Below are positions 24,796-32,763 of a stretch of DNA of 53,577 nucleotides, piece after piece. The position numbers and the translations under genes were made by a program. Where the stretch lies: positions 1 through 53,577 of the forward strand of contig JAJZQX010000020.1 of the NCBI GenBank assembly GCA_021806645.1. Reading direction: 5' to 3'. How positions within the stretch are numbered: position 1 is the stretch's first letter; every line of letters starts with the position of its first letter. Source of the stretch: Myxococcales bacterium (GTDB lineage Bacteria > Myxococcota > Myxococcia > Myxococcales > Anaeromyxobacteraceae). A model generated the notes under the pieces. That model was not told the DNA's origin and made no database searches. It worked only from the letters and a program-made list of their open reading frames with translations.

Positions 24796-26466
24796 ATGAA
24801 TCCGACCACTTGCGCGACGGGGATCGACAGGGCCCATCCGGCCGTGATCCTCTATGCCTTCGAGCGAGCATGGACTCGCGAGGATGCGGCGATGGATCGG
24901 TGGCGGCCCAAGGGTGCGGTGACGAGGGGCGAGGAGTTCATCCTCAAGCGGCTGGAGAAGAAGCGGAAGCTCTTCGGGTTCCTGCGGCGACACCGGCACG
25001 AGATCTTCGACGACGCGTTCCAGGATGAACTGGAGACAATGTACCGGGACACGGGAGCCGGCAGCGACCCGGTCCCGCCGGCGCTGCTGGCCATGGCGGT
25101 GGTCGTGCAGGGCTACCTGGGGCTGTCGGATGCTGACGCGGTGGATGCGACGGTCCTCGACCTGCGGTGGCAACTGGTGCTCGACCGGTTGGGCGAGACC
25201 GAGCCGGCGTTCTCCCAGGGCGCGCTCCAGGGATTCCGCGAGCGGCTGATCGCGCACGACATGGACCGCCGCCTGCTGGAGCGCACGGTGGAACTGGCGC
25301 GGGCGACCAAGGAGTTCGACTGGAAGAAGATGCCGAAGACGCTGCGGGTGGCGATCGACTCCAGCCCGCTCGAAGGCGCTGGCCGGGTCGAGGACACCAT
25401 CAACTTGCTCGGGCACGCTGGCCGCAAGGTGGCGGAGTGCGCGGCGGAGCTGCTCGGCTGGCCGGTGGAGCAGGTGTGCCGCGACGCCCGGGCTCCGCTG
25501 CTCGCCGAGTCGAGCGTGAAGAAGGCGCTCGACCTCGACTGGAGCGACCCCGCGCAGAAGGCGTCGGCGGTGAAGTCTCTGAGCGTGCAGCTCGACAACC
25601 TGAAGAGCTGGCTTGGCGCGCAACTGGCGGCAGAGATGAAGAAGCTGCCCCTCAAGGACGAGCTAAAGACGCTGGCGCAGCTGATGAGCCAGGACCTCGA
25701 GCCCGACCCGGGCGGCGGCGGCGTGAAGATCCGCGAGGGCGTCGCGCCGGACCGGCGCGTCTCGGTCGAGGACGGCGAGATGCGCCACGGCCGGAAGAGC
25801 AAGTCGAAGCGGTTCAACGGCTACAAGCGACACATCGCCACTGACCTCGACAGCGACCTGATCCTGGCCGGCGCGATCACCCCGGCGAACCGACCCGAGG
25901 AAGAGGCCGCGCCCGAACTGAGGCGGGACATCGAGCAACTCGGGCGTGGCATCGACGAGCTGAACATCGACCGCGGCTACATCGCGAGCCCGCTGGTGGA
26001 CGAGGTCCTCGGCACGGGCGGCCAGGTCATCTGCAAGCCGTGGGTGGCGCGCAACGGGAAGTCCTTCGCCAAGGGCGCCTTCAAGATCAACCTGCGCGAC
26101 CGCACCATCACCTGCCCGGCCGGCGAGACCGAGCACATCGAGTTCGGCTCGGTCGTCGAGTTCGACCCGGAAGCGTGCGACCACTGCCACCTCCGCGCCA
26201 ACTGCACGGCCGCCAGCCCAGGTACAGGACGGACCGTCGCCATCTCCGAGAATGAGCGGCTCCAGCAGAAGCTGCGCAAGTTGCAGAAGACGCCGGCCGG
26301 CCGGGCCAAGCTCCGCGAGCGGGTCGCCGTCGAGCACCGCCTCGCCCACGTCAGTCGCCGGCAGGGACGCCGCGCCCGCTACCGCGGCGTCCGCAAGAAC
26401 CTCTTCGACCTACGCCGCGCCTGCGCAATCCAGAACTTCGAGACGATCCAGAGGAAGGCCGCGTAA
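24796..26466 (+). CDS. IS1182-like DDE transposase
   Basis: The protein has 556 residues. An N-terminal DUF772-like helical region (about 45-165: ALLAMAVVVQGYLGLSDADA, ALQGFRERLIAHDMD) precedes a DDE nuclease region with RVAIDSSPLEGAG (first Asp), KRFNGYKRHIATDLDSDL, and ELNIDRGYIAS (second Asp). Next comes a small zinc-binding insert with CDHCHLRANC. The basic C-terminus (VEHRLAHVSRRQGRRARYRG, FDLRRACAIQNF) contains the last conserved Glu-His region. The product moves the surrounding 1.74-kb element by cut or copy transposition. Length and domain order agree with IS1182-family transposases, and no frameshift is seen, so it may be active. Confidence 0.9.
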   Translation: MNPTTCATGIDRAHPAVILYAFERAWTREDAAMDRWRPKGAVTRGEEFILKRLEKKRKLFGFLRRHRHEIFDDAFQDELETMYRDTGAGSDPVPPALLAMAVVVQGYLGLSDADAVDATVLDLRWQLVLDRLGETEPAFSQGALQGFRERLIAHDMDRRLLERTVELARATKEFDWKKMPKTLRVAIDSSPLEGAGRVEDTINLLGHAGRKVAECAAELLGWPVEQVCRDARAPLLAESSVKKALDLDWSDPAQKASAVKSLSVQLDNLKSWLGAQLAAEMKKLPLKDELKTLAQLMSQDLEPDPGGGGVKIREGVAPDRRVSVEDGEMRHGRKSKSKRFNGYKRHIATDLDSDLILAGAITPANRPEEEAAPELRRDIEQLGRGIDELNIDRGYIASPLVDEVLGTGGQVICKPWVARNGKSFAKGAFKINLRDRTITCPAGETEHIEFGSVVEFDPEACDHCHLRANCTAASPGTGRTVAISENERLQQKLRKLQKTPAGRAKLRERVAVEHRLAHVSRRQGRRARYRGVRKNLFDLRRACAIQNFETIQRKAA

Positions 26467-26476
26467 TGAGATCTCT

Positions 26477-26504
26477 TTCAAGCTGTTCGGTGCTCTAGGC
26501 GGCC
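26477..26504 (-). repeat. Right terminal inverted repeat of the IS element
   Basis: Reading inward on the minus strand it is GGCCGCCTAGAGCACCG then AACAGCTTGAA, the counterpart of 24762-24789. The adjoining 26505-26683 holds no gene I recognise. A minus-strand frame there ends at the TAG formed by the terminal repeat (AIHRRKLARLTPFDLAA) and may be a gene remnant. Confidence 0.75.
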
Positions 26505-26683
26505 AGGTCGAAGGGCGTCAGCCGGGCCAGCTTGCGGCGGTGGATGGCCGAAAGGGCCACCCGGCACGGCGGGAAGAAGTGACCTCGGGTCGCTGCTCGC
26601 GGGCTGGTGCAGGAGCGTGCCGGAACCGGACCCTTTGGGCCATTCCCCGCCCTTGGCCAGCGCCCCCTTCGGCCCGCGCTGCA

Positions 26684-27034
26684 CTACTGGCCCCCGCGCG
26701 CACGAACTTGAACCAACTTCCGATTCCCTGACAGGTAGATCGTATCGCCATCGAAGCCGCGATACGTCAACGAACGGTCGCCTCCGTTCGGAAGCAGCCG
26801 GTACTCGCCACGCGCCTCAACGCCACCAGTAACATCGTGGTAGACGACGCACCGGAACATCTCTCCGGCTGGCGTGCACTCGAACCACGCGCCACCGTCG
26901 GCGCCGCCCGCCCACATGGCGGACATCGGCACTCCGCCGGGCCTAGATGGCACTTCCACGCGCGTCGAGCATGCCCAGGCTCCCATCACCAGGGGACCCG
27001 CAAGGCCCGCTACCAGGCTCCTGAAGCGGCTCAC
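26684..27034 (-). CDS. Putative lipoprotein downstream of the RHS tip, possible immunity protein
   Basis: The frame has 116 residues from the GTG at 27034, whose last bases are the stop of the RHS-tip frame (GTGA overlap), so the two are translationally coupled. The N-terminus VSRFRSLVAGLAGPLVMGAWACS is a signal peptide with a candidate lipidated Cys (weak lipobox). The mature part contains paired cysteines (FECTPAGEMFRCVVYHD) and ends YLSGNRKLVQVRARGGQ. No family was recognised. Genes directly 3' of polymorphic-toxin tips usually encode immunity proteins, which is the basis for that suggestion. Confidence 0.5.
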   Translation of the reverse strand: MSRFRSLVAGLAGPLVMGAWACSTRVEVPSRPGGVPMSAMWAGGADGGAWFECTPAGEMFRCVVYHDVTGGVEARGEYRLLPNGGDRSLTYRGFDGDTIYLSGNRKLVQVRARGGQ

Positions 27035-27460
27035 TTTGCACCCGACTGCTGGACGCGAGGGAAGTCCGACTGAAGCTCCTTGATGTAGGAGTTCGGCCGA
27101 GGGTCGATCATCCACGGCGTATCAACGCCGCCAGCCTCTAGGGTCTGCTTCATGAACGTACCGCAGTTGTTGTCGGTGATGCCGTAGGGCTCGCGCTTGG
27201 GATCCGCGTTCCCGGCCATGCGGCCTTCCGTGAAGCCGACCATCTTGTCAAAGCTGTCGCTCTGGACGTAGGCGCCCTCGACTCGGCCTCCGTGTCCCGC
27301 CTTCTTGGAAACGGCCGATAGCAAGCTATTCATGGAGTCGGCCGTGGGCCGTCCGTCCTTCCCCATCACGACATCGGGCACAGTCTGGCGCTTGACCAGG
27401 CCCTTGCCCTCGGAGTCGTAGCGGCCGTACTCGTAGTAACGAGTGGCACCTGTCACATGA
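27031..27460 (-). pseudogene. C-terminal tip of an RHS-type polymorphic toxin, detached from its core
   Basis: A minus-strand frame of about 140 residues ends at TGA 27031. It begins at TRYYEYGRYDSEGKGLV, which resembles the start of toxin tips in RHS-associated proteins. Further on come REPYGITDNNCGTFMKQTL and GVDTPWMIDPRPNSYIKEL. The Cys in NNCGTF may be the nucleophile of a papain-like or NlpC-like tip; a partner His (HV at the junction) is uncertain. No RHS/YD repeats or core domain are upstream. The frame joins, out of phase, a Cys-rich lipoprotein at about 27455. It is therefore probably a deletion remnant. Confidence 0.5.
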
Positions 27461-28300
27461 ATCGATTGTGCATGGATTGCTGTCGTCGACTGGGGGAGGC
27501 ACACCATCGAGGCAGGTCCCTGCCCCGTCGCAGTACTTGGCAGCCAGACAGATGTTGCCCGTTCCGCAGGACGCCCCTGGGTTGAGTGGAAGGTGGGTCA
27601 CTCCAGTTGCCGGAGAACATTGGTCGGCGGTGCACTGGTTGCCGTCGTCGATGGGAAGCGGTGCACCGGCCTGGCAGACGCCAGCGAAGCAGGCGCCGTC
27701 CGCCCTGCAAAGGTCCGTTGCGGGGCAACTTGCGCCGTCCGCAGCCTGCATACCGCTCAGGCAGCAAGCGTTCGTGAGTGGCGCGTGGACAACGCCCAGA
27801 ACCGGGTCGCAGCTGTCGGCCGTGCAGACGTTGGCGTCATCGACAACGGGAGGGACGCCAGGGAGGCAAGTCCCCGCATTGCATGTCTCTCTGCCGTTGC
27901 AGACCGTGCTGTCGTCGCAGTAGTTCCCGGCGAGTGGGGTCACTGCGCACGAAGACGTCCCATTACAGGCTCGGGTGTTGCACGTGTCCGAGGTGCAGGA
28001 GATGGGCGTCCCAACGCAGGCTCCGGCACTGCAGATATCTCCGTAGGTGCAGGCGTTTCCGTCGTTGCACGTTCCGCCGTTGAGGGCCGTATGCAAGCAA
28101 GCAGTACCGTTCCATGAGTCTGCCGTGCAGGAGTTCCCGTCGTCACATGTCGCGATGATGCACGTGCAAGCCGTCCACCTGATTCCAATACACTCGTGCT
28201 GGGCTTGGACGCAGCCGGCCAGTGGACATGCGGTCACGGTGCCATCGACGCAGCCGGCGAGTGTCAGTCTCGCAACCATCAACATGACCGCGGCTGTCAT
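27452..28300 (-). pseudogene. Cys-rich repeat lipoprotein N-terminal region, broken at the RHS junction
   Basis: From the ATG at 28300 comes a lipoprotein signal peptide with the lipobox LAGC (Cys17). About 260 residues of Cys-rich repeats follow, of the form CxxDDGNxCTADxCDPxxGVxH (for example DDGNQCTADQCSPATGVTH and DDANVCTADSCDPVLGVVH), common in myxobacterial surface proteins, where they can precede RHS regions. The repeat register is lost after NPCTIDSCD at about 27452, and the next sensible coding sequence, in another frame, is the RHS tip. This suggests an internal deletion that removed the RHS core. Its ATG overlaps the stop of a small lipoprotein gene (ATGA). Confidence 0.55.
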
Positions 28301-28422
28301 TGCGCCTCCACCTGAAACGCCGAGTCCCGAGCCATCGACCTGCGCTCACAAGCGGAAGCCAGGAGTCCCACGCCGAGAGCCGCACCGGCGGACTTCAATG
28401 AAGCCACGGCCATCTTGGGCAT
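28297..28422 (-). CDS. Small putative lipoprotein, 41 residues
   Basis: ATG 28422 opens 41 codons with a typical signal: MPKMAVASLKSAGAALGVG, then LLASAC (candidate lipidated Cys), and a short polar tail. The stop overlaps the start of the Cys-rich lipoprotein (ATGA), so the two are translationally coupled and probably belonged to one export unit. The frame is open upstream to 28494, without a signal-like start. Function unknown. Confidence 0.45.
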   Translation of the reverse strand: MPKMAVASLKSAGAALGVGLLASACERRSMARDSAFQVEAQ

Positions 28423-28557
28423 GACGTCGCTCCGGCGACACGTCTGAATGACCCAAGAGGTATCGCCTCGCCCAGACGAAGCGTCAAGCGGCAATTCACG
28501 ATCCGGCCTGGTTCGGAAGGCAAATGCGGCGCAGGGTAGACAGTTGTCGTTGGGATT

Positions 28558-29202
28558 TCAACGACCTTGGTCTGCCGCGACGCGCCTCCTCATCCTCAAC
28601 CGCCAGACCCGCTGCCCGGTCTGCAGGTAGCGCTTCTCGCGCGTCGACGGGATCTCGTCGGGCGGCGCCTCGCAGAACCGGCCCGGCCCGGCCTCGTTCT
28701 CGAAGCCGACCTCCTCGAGCCGCTCCACCGCGTCGAGCGCGTACCGCTCCACGTCGGTGCGGAAGTCGAGCAGCCCGCCGGGGGCGAGCAGCCGCAACAG
28801 CAGCGTGGACATCCGGTCGTCCACCAGCCGGCGCCGCACGTGGCGCCGCTTCCACCACGGGTCGGGGAAGTGGACGTGGATGGCGGCGAGCGAGCCGGCC
28901 GCGAAGAGCCGCGGCGCCAGCAGCCGGCCGTCGCCCTGCAGGATGAGGACGTTGCCGAGCCCGCGCCGCTCCACCTTCTCGGCCACCGTGGTGGCGAACT
29001 TCTTCCGCTGCTCGATCCCGACCAGCGCCCGGCCGGGCCGGAGCCGCCCGAAGGCGAGCGCGTAGCCGCCGTGGCCGCAGCCGATCTCCAGTTCCAGCCG
29101 GCCGGCCAGGTCGCCGAAGCGCGCCTTCCAGTCGGGGAACCGATCGACCGCGATGGGGGCCTGATCGGGGCCGGAGAAGATCATCGGGCCGCTCTCTATC
29201 AT
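28558..29202 (-). CDS. trmB: tRNA (guanine-N7)-methyltransferase
   Basis: The product has 214 residues if started at ATG 29202, or 208 from ATG 29184 (MIFSGPDQAP). TrmB methylates G46 of tRNAs using SAM. The SAM motif LELEIGCGHGGYALAFG sits near residue 36 and HVHFPDPWWKRRH near 109, the family hallmark; the C-terminus IPSTREKRYLQTGQRVWRL completes it. It diverges from the lipoprotein gene at 29217 with only 14-32 bp between starts, so the two promoters overlap or lie inside coding sequence. Confidence 0.93.
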   Translation of the reverse strand: MIESGPMIFSGPDQAPIAVDRFPDWKARFGDLAGRLELEIGCGHGGYALAFGRLRPGRALVGIEQRKKFATTVAEKVERRGLGNVLILQGDGRLLAPRLFAAGSLAAIHVHFPDPWWKRRHVRRRLVDDRMSTLLLRLLAPGGLLDFRTDVERYALDAVERLEEVGFENEAGPGRFCEAPPDEIPSTREKRYLQTGQRVWRLRMRRRVAADQGR

Positions 29203-29216
29203 GTTAGATACCGCCA

Positions 29217-30773
29217 GTGCGCCGCTCCCACCTGACCCCCGCCCTCGTCGTCCTCGCCCTCCTCTCCGGCTGCGCCCGCTGCGGCGCGCCCCGTGGCGGC
29301 CCGCCGCCAGAGCGGTTCATCCCGGCCACCAACGCCGGCGCCGTCGTCATCCCGGTGGTCGCCGACGCCTCCAGGCAGGCTGCGGCCCTGCTGGAGGCGC
29401 TGGCCACCCGCCCCGGCGGCGAGGGCCTCAGGCAGCAGCGGACCGGCCTCGGCCTCCAGCTCACCTTCGACATCTTCGACCCCGAGTCGCTCGAGGGGGC
29501 GGGGCTCGACGTGCAGCGCGGGCTGGCCATCGCCGAGCTGGCGACGCGCCCGGGTGAGCCGGGCACGCCGCTGCTGATCCTGCCGGTCGGCGACGCCCCC
29601 AAGCTCGAGCAGCAGGTGACCCGCCTGGCCCGGGAGCGGCTCGGCGCCGGCGACCACGGCGAGCAGGTGGCCAACGGGATCAAGTTCACCGTCTGGCGGC
29701 GGGCCGCCGGCGAGGCGGCGCTCCTCTCGGTGGCCCAGGCCGAGGGCTCCATGCTGGTGGCCATCGGGCCGCCGGGACCCGAGGTGCTCCGAGTGGTGCT
29801 GGCGCTCGACCCGGCCGTCTCGCTGGCAGCGAGCCCGAGCTGGAAGCGGGGCCGGACGGCGCTGGGCGACGGCTTCCCGCTCCTCTTCTTCGCGCCGCGC
29901 GACGCGCCGGCGCTCCTCGACCTGCCGGCCACCGACGGCGTGGCGGCCGGCCTGTCGGCCACGGCGTCGGGCGTGAGGCTGGCGGTGGCGATCATGCTCG
30001 GGGTGCAGGAGCCGCTGGTACGGCCGCTGGCCGGCACCGGCGACGGCTCGAGCCAGCCCTCCCGGCTCGACCCGGCCACGGTGGTGGCGTTCCGGCTCTC
30101 GGCCGATCCGCAGGTGGCGGTCCGGCTGGCGGCCGGCCAGCTGGGCCTGCCGATCCTGGAGCCCATCGCCGCCATGGCGGCGCAGCTGGCCACGCCGGTC
30201 GAGGTGGGGGCCGGGCTGGCGGCCAAGGTGGATCTCGCCACGCTCCTGGGCGGGCAGGCGCTGGCCCAGCCGCTCAAGGTGGCGCGGGTCGAGGCGCTGG
30301 CGGAGCTGAAGGACCCGGCCGCCTTCGCCGTCGCCAGCAACCAGCTGATGACGCGGCTGGGCGCGCCGGCCGGCAAGGGGACGTGGGTCCTGGGTGGCGG
30401 CGACGCCGAGCTCGCCTGGGCGGTGCAGGGCAAGCTGGTGGCCCTCTCGGCCGGAGCGGCGGGGGGCTTGCCGTCGCTGCTGAAGCGGCTCGGGGCGGGT
30501 GGCCGTGGCTTCGAGCCGCCCGCCGGGATGGCCGGCTCGCTGGCCGGTGGGCTTGGGGGCCTGGTGGTCCACGGCGACAACCTGGTGGCGGCGCTGCGCG
30601 CGCTCCCGCCGTCGGCCTTCGGCGCCGGGCCCGACGCCGTGGTGGGCCGGTCGCTGGTGGAGAAGCTGGTGAGTTCCCTGGGCCAGGGGGCGGCGGTGGC
30701 GCTCCGGGCCGACCTGCCGGCCGGGGCGCTCAAGCTCACCCTCGACCTGAGGCTCGGGACCCCACCCCGGTGA
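29217..30773 (+). CDS. Large putative lipoprotein (DUF3352-like), first gene of an ABC operon
   Basis: The protein has 518 residues from a GTG at 29217. The signal peptide ends in the lipobox LLSGC (Cys19). The remainder is alternating Ala/Leu/Gly-rich helical and strand segments resembling DUF3352-type envelope proteins (IPATNAGAVVIPVVADASR; AAGEAALLSVAQAEGSMLVA); no enzymatic motif is visible. Its stop overlaps the start of the ABC ATPase (GTGA), which in turn overlaps the permease. The three genes therefore probably build one envelope complex, with this lipoprotein as periplasmic partner or substrate handler. A TAGATA box 8 nt before the GTG hints at a very short leader. Confidence 0.7.
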   Translation: MRRSHLTPALVVLALLSGCARCGAPRGGPPPERFIPATNAGAVVIPVVADASRQAAALLEALATRPGGEGLRQQRTGLGLQLTFDIFDPESLEGAGLDVQRGLAIAELATRPGEPGTPLLILPVGDAPKLEQQVTRLARERLGAGDHGEQVANGIKFTVWRRAAGEAALLSVAQAEGSMLVAIGPPGPEVLRVVLALDPAVSLAASPSWKRGRTALGDGFPLLFFAPRDAPALLDLPATDGVAAGLSATASGVRLAVAIMLGVQEPLVRPLAGTGDGSSQPSRLDPATVVAFRLSADPQVAVRLAAGQLGLPILEPIAAMAAQLATPVEVGAGLAAKVDLATLLGGQALAQPLKVARVEALAELKDPAAFAVASNQLMTRLGAPAGKGTWVLGGGDAELAWAVQGKLVALSAGAAGGLPSLLKRLGAGGRGFEPPAGMAGSLAGGLGGLVVHGDNLVAALRALPPSAFGAGPDAVVGRSLVEKLVSSLGQGAAVALRADLPAGALKLTLDLRLGTPPR

Positions 30774-31438
30774 TCCGCCTCGCCGCCATCACCCGCTCGT
30801 TCACCGACGACGGGCGCACCCTCGAGGTCCTCCGGGGCGTGGACCTGGCCGTCTCGGCGGGTGAGGTGGTGGCGGTGGTGGGCGCCTCCGGCTCGGGGAA
30901 GTCGACGCTGCTGGCCATCGCCGGGGCGCTCGACACCGGGTTCGGCGGCGAGGCGGAGGTGGCCGGCCAGCGGCTGCGTGGCCTCTCGCCGGAGGCGCTG
31001 GCCAGGCTGCGCAACCGGAGCATCGGCTTCGTCTTCCAGTCCTTCAACCTGGTGCCGTCGTTCACGGCGCTGCAGAACGTGCTGCTCCCCGGCATGCTGC
31101 GCCACGGCCAGGGTGAGCCGATCGACGCGCTGCGGGTCCGGGCGCTGGCCGCGCTCGACCGCGTCGGGCTGGCCGGCAAGGCCCACGCCCGCCCGGCCCG
31201 TCTCTCCGGCGGCGAGCGGCAGCGGGTGGCGATCGCGCGGGCCCTGCTGACGCGGCCGGCGCTGCTGCTGGCCGACGAGCCGACCGGCAACCTCGACGCC
31301 GTCACCGGCGAGGCGATCATCCGGCTCTTCGGCGAGCTGGCCCGGGAGGGCACGGCGGTGCTGGTGGTGACGCACGAGGAGCGCGTGTCGCGGGTCGCCT
31401 CCCGCGTGCTAACGCTCCGTGAAGGACGATTGTCATGA
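30770..31438 (+). CDS. ABC transporter ATP-binding protein, LolD/MacB type
   Basis: The protein has 222 residues. Walker A is GASGSGKST, the Q-loop is FVFQSFNLVPSFTA, the signature LSGGERQRVAIARAL, Walker B LLLADEPTGNLD and the H-loop VVTHEE. The sequence is of the LolD/MacB/FtsE class that energises mechanotransmission rather than substrate channels. GTG start overlaps the lipoprotein stop and the stop overlaps the permease ATG (ATGA). A role in lipoprotein or envelope-substance extraction, or antimicrobial efflux, fits the class; the substrate is not deducible. Confidence 0.9.
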   Translation: MIRLAAITRSFTDDGRTLEVLRGVDLAVSAGEVVAVVGASGSGKSTLLAIAGALDTGFGGEAEVAGQRLRGLSPEALARLRNRSIGFVFQSFNLVPSFTALQNVLLPGMLRHGQGEPIDALRVRALAALDRVGLAGKAHARPARLSGGERQRVAIARALLTRPALLLADEPTGNLDAVTGEAIIRLFGELAREGTAVLVVTHEERVSRVASRVLTLREGRLS

Positions 31439-32721
31439 CCTGGCGCGGCCTGCTGGCGGTGGCGTGGGCCAACCTGCGGTCCGACCGGGCCGCGGCGCTG
31501 GTGGACTCGGCCGCGGCGGCGGTGGGGGCGGCGGCGCTGGTGATCTTCGTGGCACTCGGGCTCGGCGTCGGCGAGGCGGCGCGGCGGATGTTCCCGGCCG
31601 ACGCCCGGCTGGTCGAGGTGGTGCCGGCGCAGCTCTCGCTGGGCGGGCTGCTGGGCGGGGGCCGGCTCGACGAGGCTGCGGTCGGGCGGCTGGCCGGCCT
31701 GCCGGGCGTGCTCGCCGTCTGGCCCCGCATGAACCTGGTGGTCCCGGTGGCGGCCCCCGAACCGCCGCAAGGGCTGGAGTCGGTCTGGCCGCCGGGGATG
31801 ACGCTGCAGATCCCGGTGGTCGGGATCGACCCGTCGATGGTGGCGGAGGACACGCGCACCGGCATTCCCTTCGTCGATCCGGCCGACGGAGATCCCATCC
31901 CGGTGGTGCTCTCCAGGAGGTTGCTGGAGATCTACAACAAGACCATCGCGCCGACCTGGGGCATCCCCGGCCTGCCACCTGGGCTCGACCCGGTCGGCAT
32001 CGAGCTGCCGCTCCGGATCGGCCTCTCCATCATCCCCGGCAAGACCGAGCGGCGGATCATCGACGTCCGGGTGCGGCTGGCCGGCCTCTCCGACCGCGTG
32101 CCGCTCTACGCCATGGCCGTCCCGCTGGCCACGGTCCAGCGGCTTCACCGGCTCTACAACCGCTCCGACCCCGGTTACGGCCAGGTGACACTGCTGGCCG
32201 ACACACCGGCCGACGCGCCGGTGATCGCGGCGACGGCGCGGCGCATGGGCTTCAACGTGGACCGGACCGACCAGGCCACGGCGGAGCGGGTGGGGACGGT
32301 GGTGGGCCTCACCACCGGGGCGCTGACCGGCCTGGCCCTCCTCATGACCGCGCTGGCGGCGCTGGCCATCGCCCGGTCGCGCGCCGCCAGCGTGGCGGCC
32401 CGCTCCCGGGAGATCGCTCTCCTCCAGGCGCTCGGCGCCACCGCCGGTGACGTCCGCCGGGTGGTGCTGGCGGAGGCCCTGCTGCTGGGAGGCGGAGGCG
32501 GGCTGGTGGGCGTGGCGGTGGGCCGGGGGCTCGGCCTGGTCGGCAACCTGACCTGGCATTCCCTCCTCCCCGACTTTCCCTACCGGCCGGAGGCGATCCT
32601 GGTCTTCCCGGCCTGGCTGCTCGCCGCCGGCGTGGCCGTCACGGCGCTGTCGGCCGTGATCGGCGCCCTGACCCCCGCGGCCGCCGCCGCCCGCGTCGAT
32701 CCGGCCCGGGCGCTGTCATGA
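31435..32721 (+). CDS. FtsX/MacB-type ABC permease
   Basis: The protein has 428 residues. One N-terminal helix (about 20-45) is followed by a periplasmic MacB-PCD-like domain of about 220 residues, then three helices near 295-320, 345-370 and 385-410 separated as in FtsX-domain permeases (ARSREIALLQALGATAGDVRRVVLAEALLLGG is the cytoplasmic coupling region). This four-helix topology is that of LolCE/MacB proteins. It partners the ATPase just upstream by coupled translation; with only one permease gene it probably works as a homodimer. A hairpin at 32720-32750 follows the stop. Confidence 0.88.
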   Translation: MTWRGLLAVAWANLRSDRAAALVDSAAAAVGAAALVIFVALGLGVGEAARRMFPADARLVEVVPAQLSLGGLLGGGRLDEAAVGRLAGLPGVLAVWPRMNLVVPVAAPEPPQGLESVWPPGMTLQIPVVGIDPSMVAEDTRTGIPFVDPADGDPIPVVLSRRLLEIYNKTIAPTWGIPGLPPGLDPVGIELPLRIGLSIIPGKTERRIIDVRVRLAGLSDRVPLYAMAVPLATVQRLHRLYNRSDPGYGQVTLLADTPADAPVIAATARRMGFNVDRTDQATAERVGTVVGLTTGALTGLALLMTALAALAIARSRAASVAARSREIALLQALGATAGDVRRVVLAEALLLGGGGGLVGVAVGRGLGLVGNLTWHSLLPDFPYRPEAILVFPAWLLAAGVAVTALSAVIGALTPAAAAARVDPARALS

Positions 32722-32750
32722 GAAGAGCGCCCGGGTCCACGGGACTTCTC
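32720..32750. terminator. Hairpin between convergent genes
   Basis: GAGAAG (32720-32725) pairs with CTTCTC (32745-32750) and an inner CCCG/CGGG extends the stem. It overlaps the permease stop and lies 14 bp from the mltD-like stop, the right place for a bidirectional terminator, although no T-run follows. Confidence 0.45.
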
Positions 32751-32763
32751 GCTCCCGGCGGCG

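Larger units (their letters stand above)
24762..26504 (+). mobile_element. IS1182-family-like insertion sequence, about 1743 bp
   Basis: The element is bounded by imperfect 28-bp terminal inverted repeats (24762-24789 and 26477-26504) matching at 25 of 28 positions; the outer 17 bp (GGCCGCCTAGAGCACCG) are identical. One transposase gene fills the interior. No unambiguous flanking target duplication is visible. If CTAG inside each end is counted as the duplicated target, the DNA outside reads GGCCGC and GCGGCC, so the empty site would have been the palindrome GGCCGCCTAGGCGGCC. The element looks intact and recent. It sits between a membrane-protein fragment and the downstream neighbour of a broken RHS gene. 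Confidence 0.8.
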
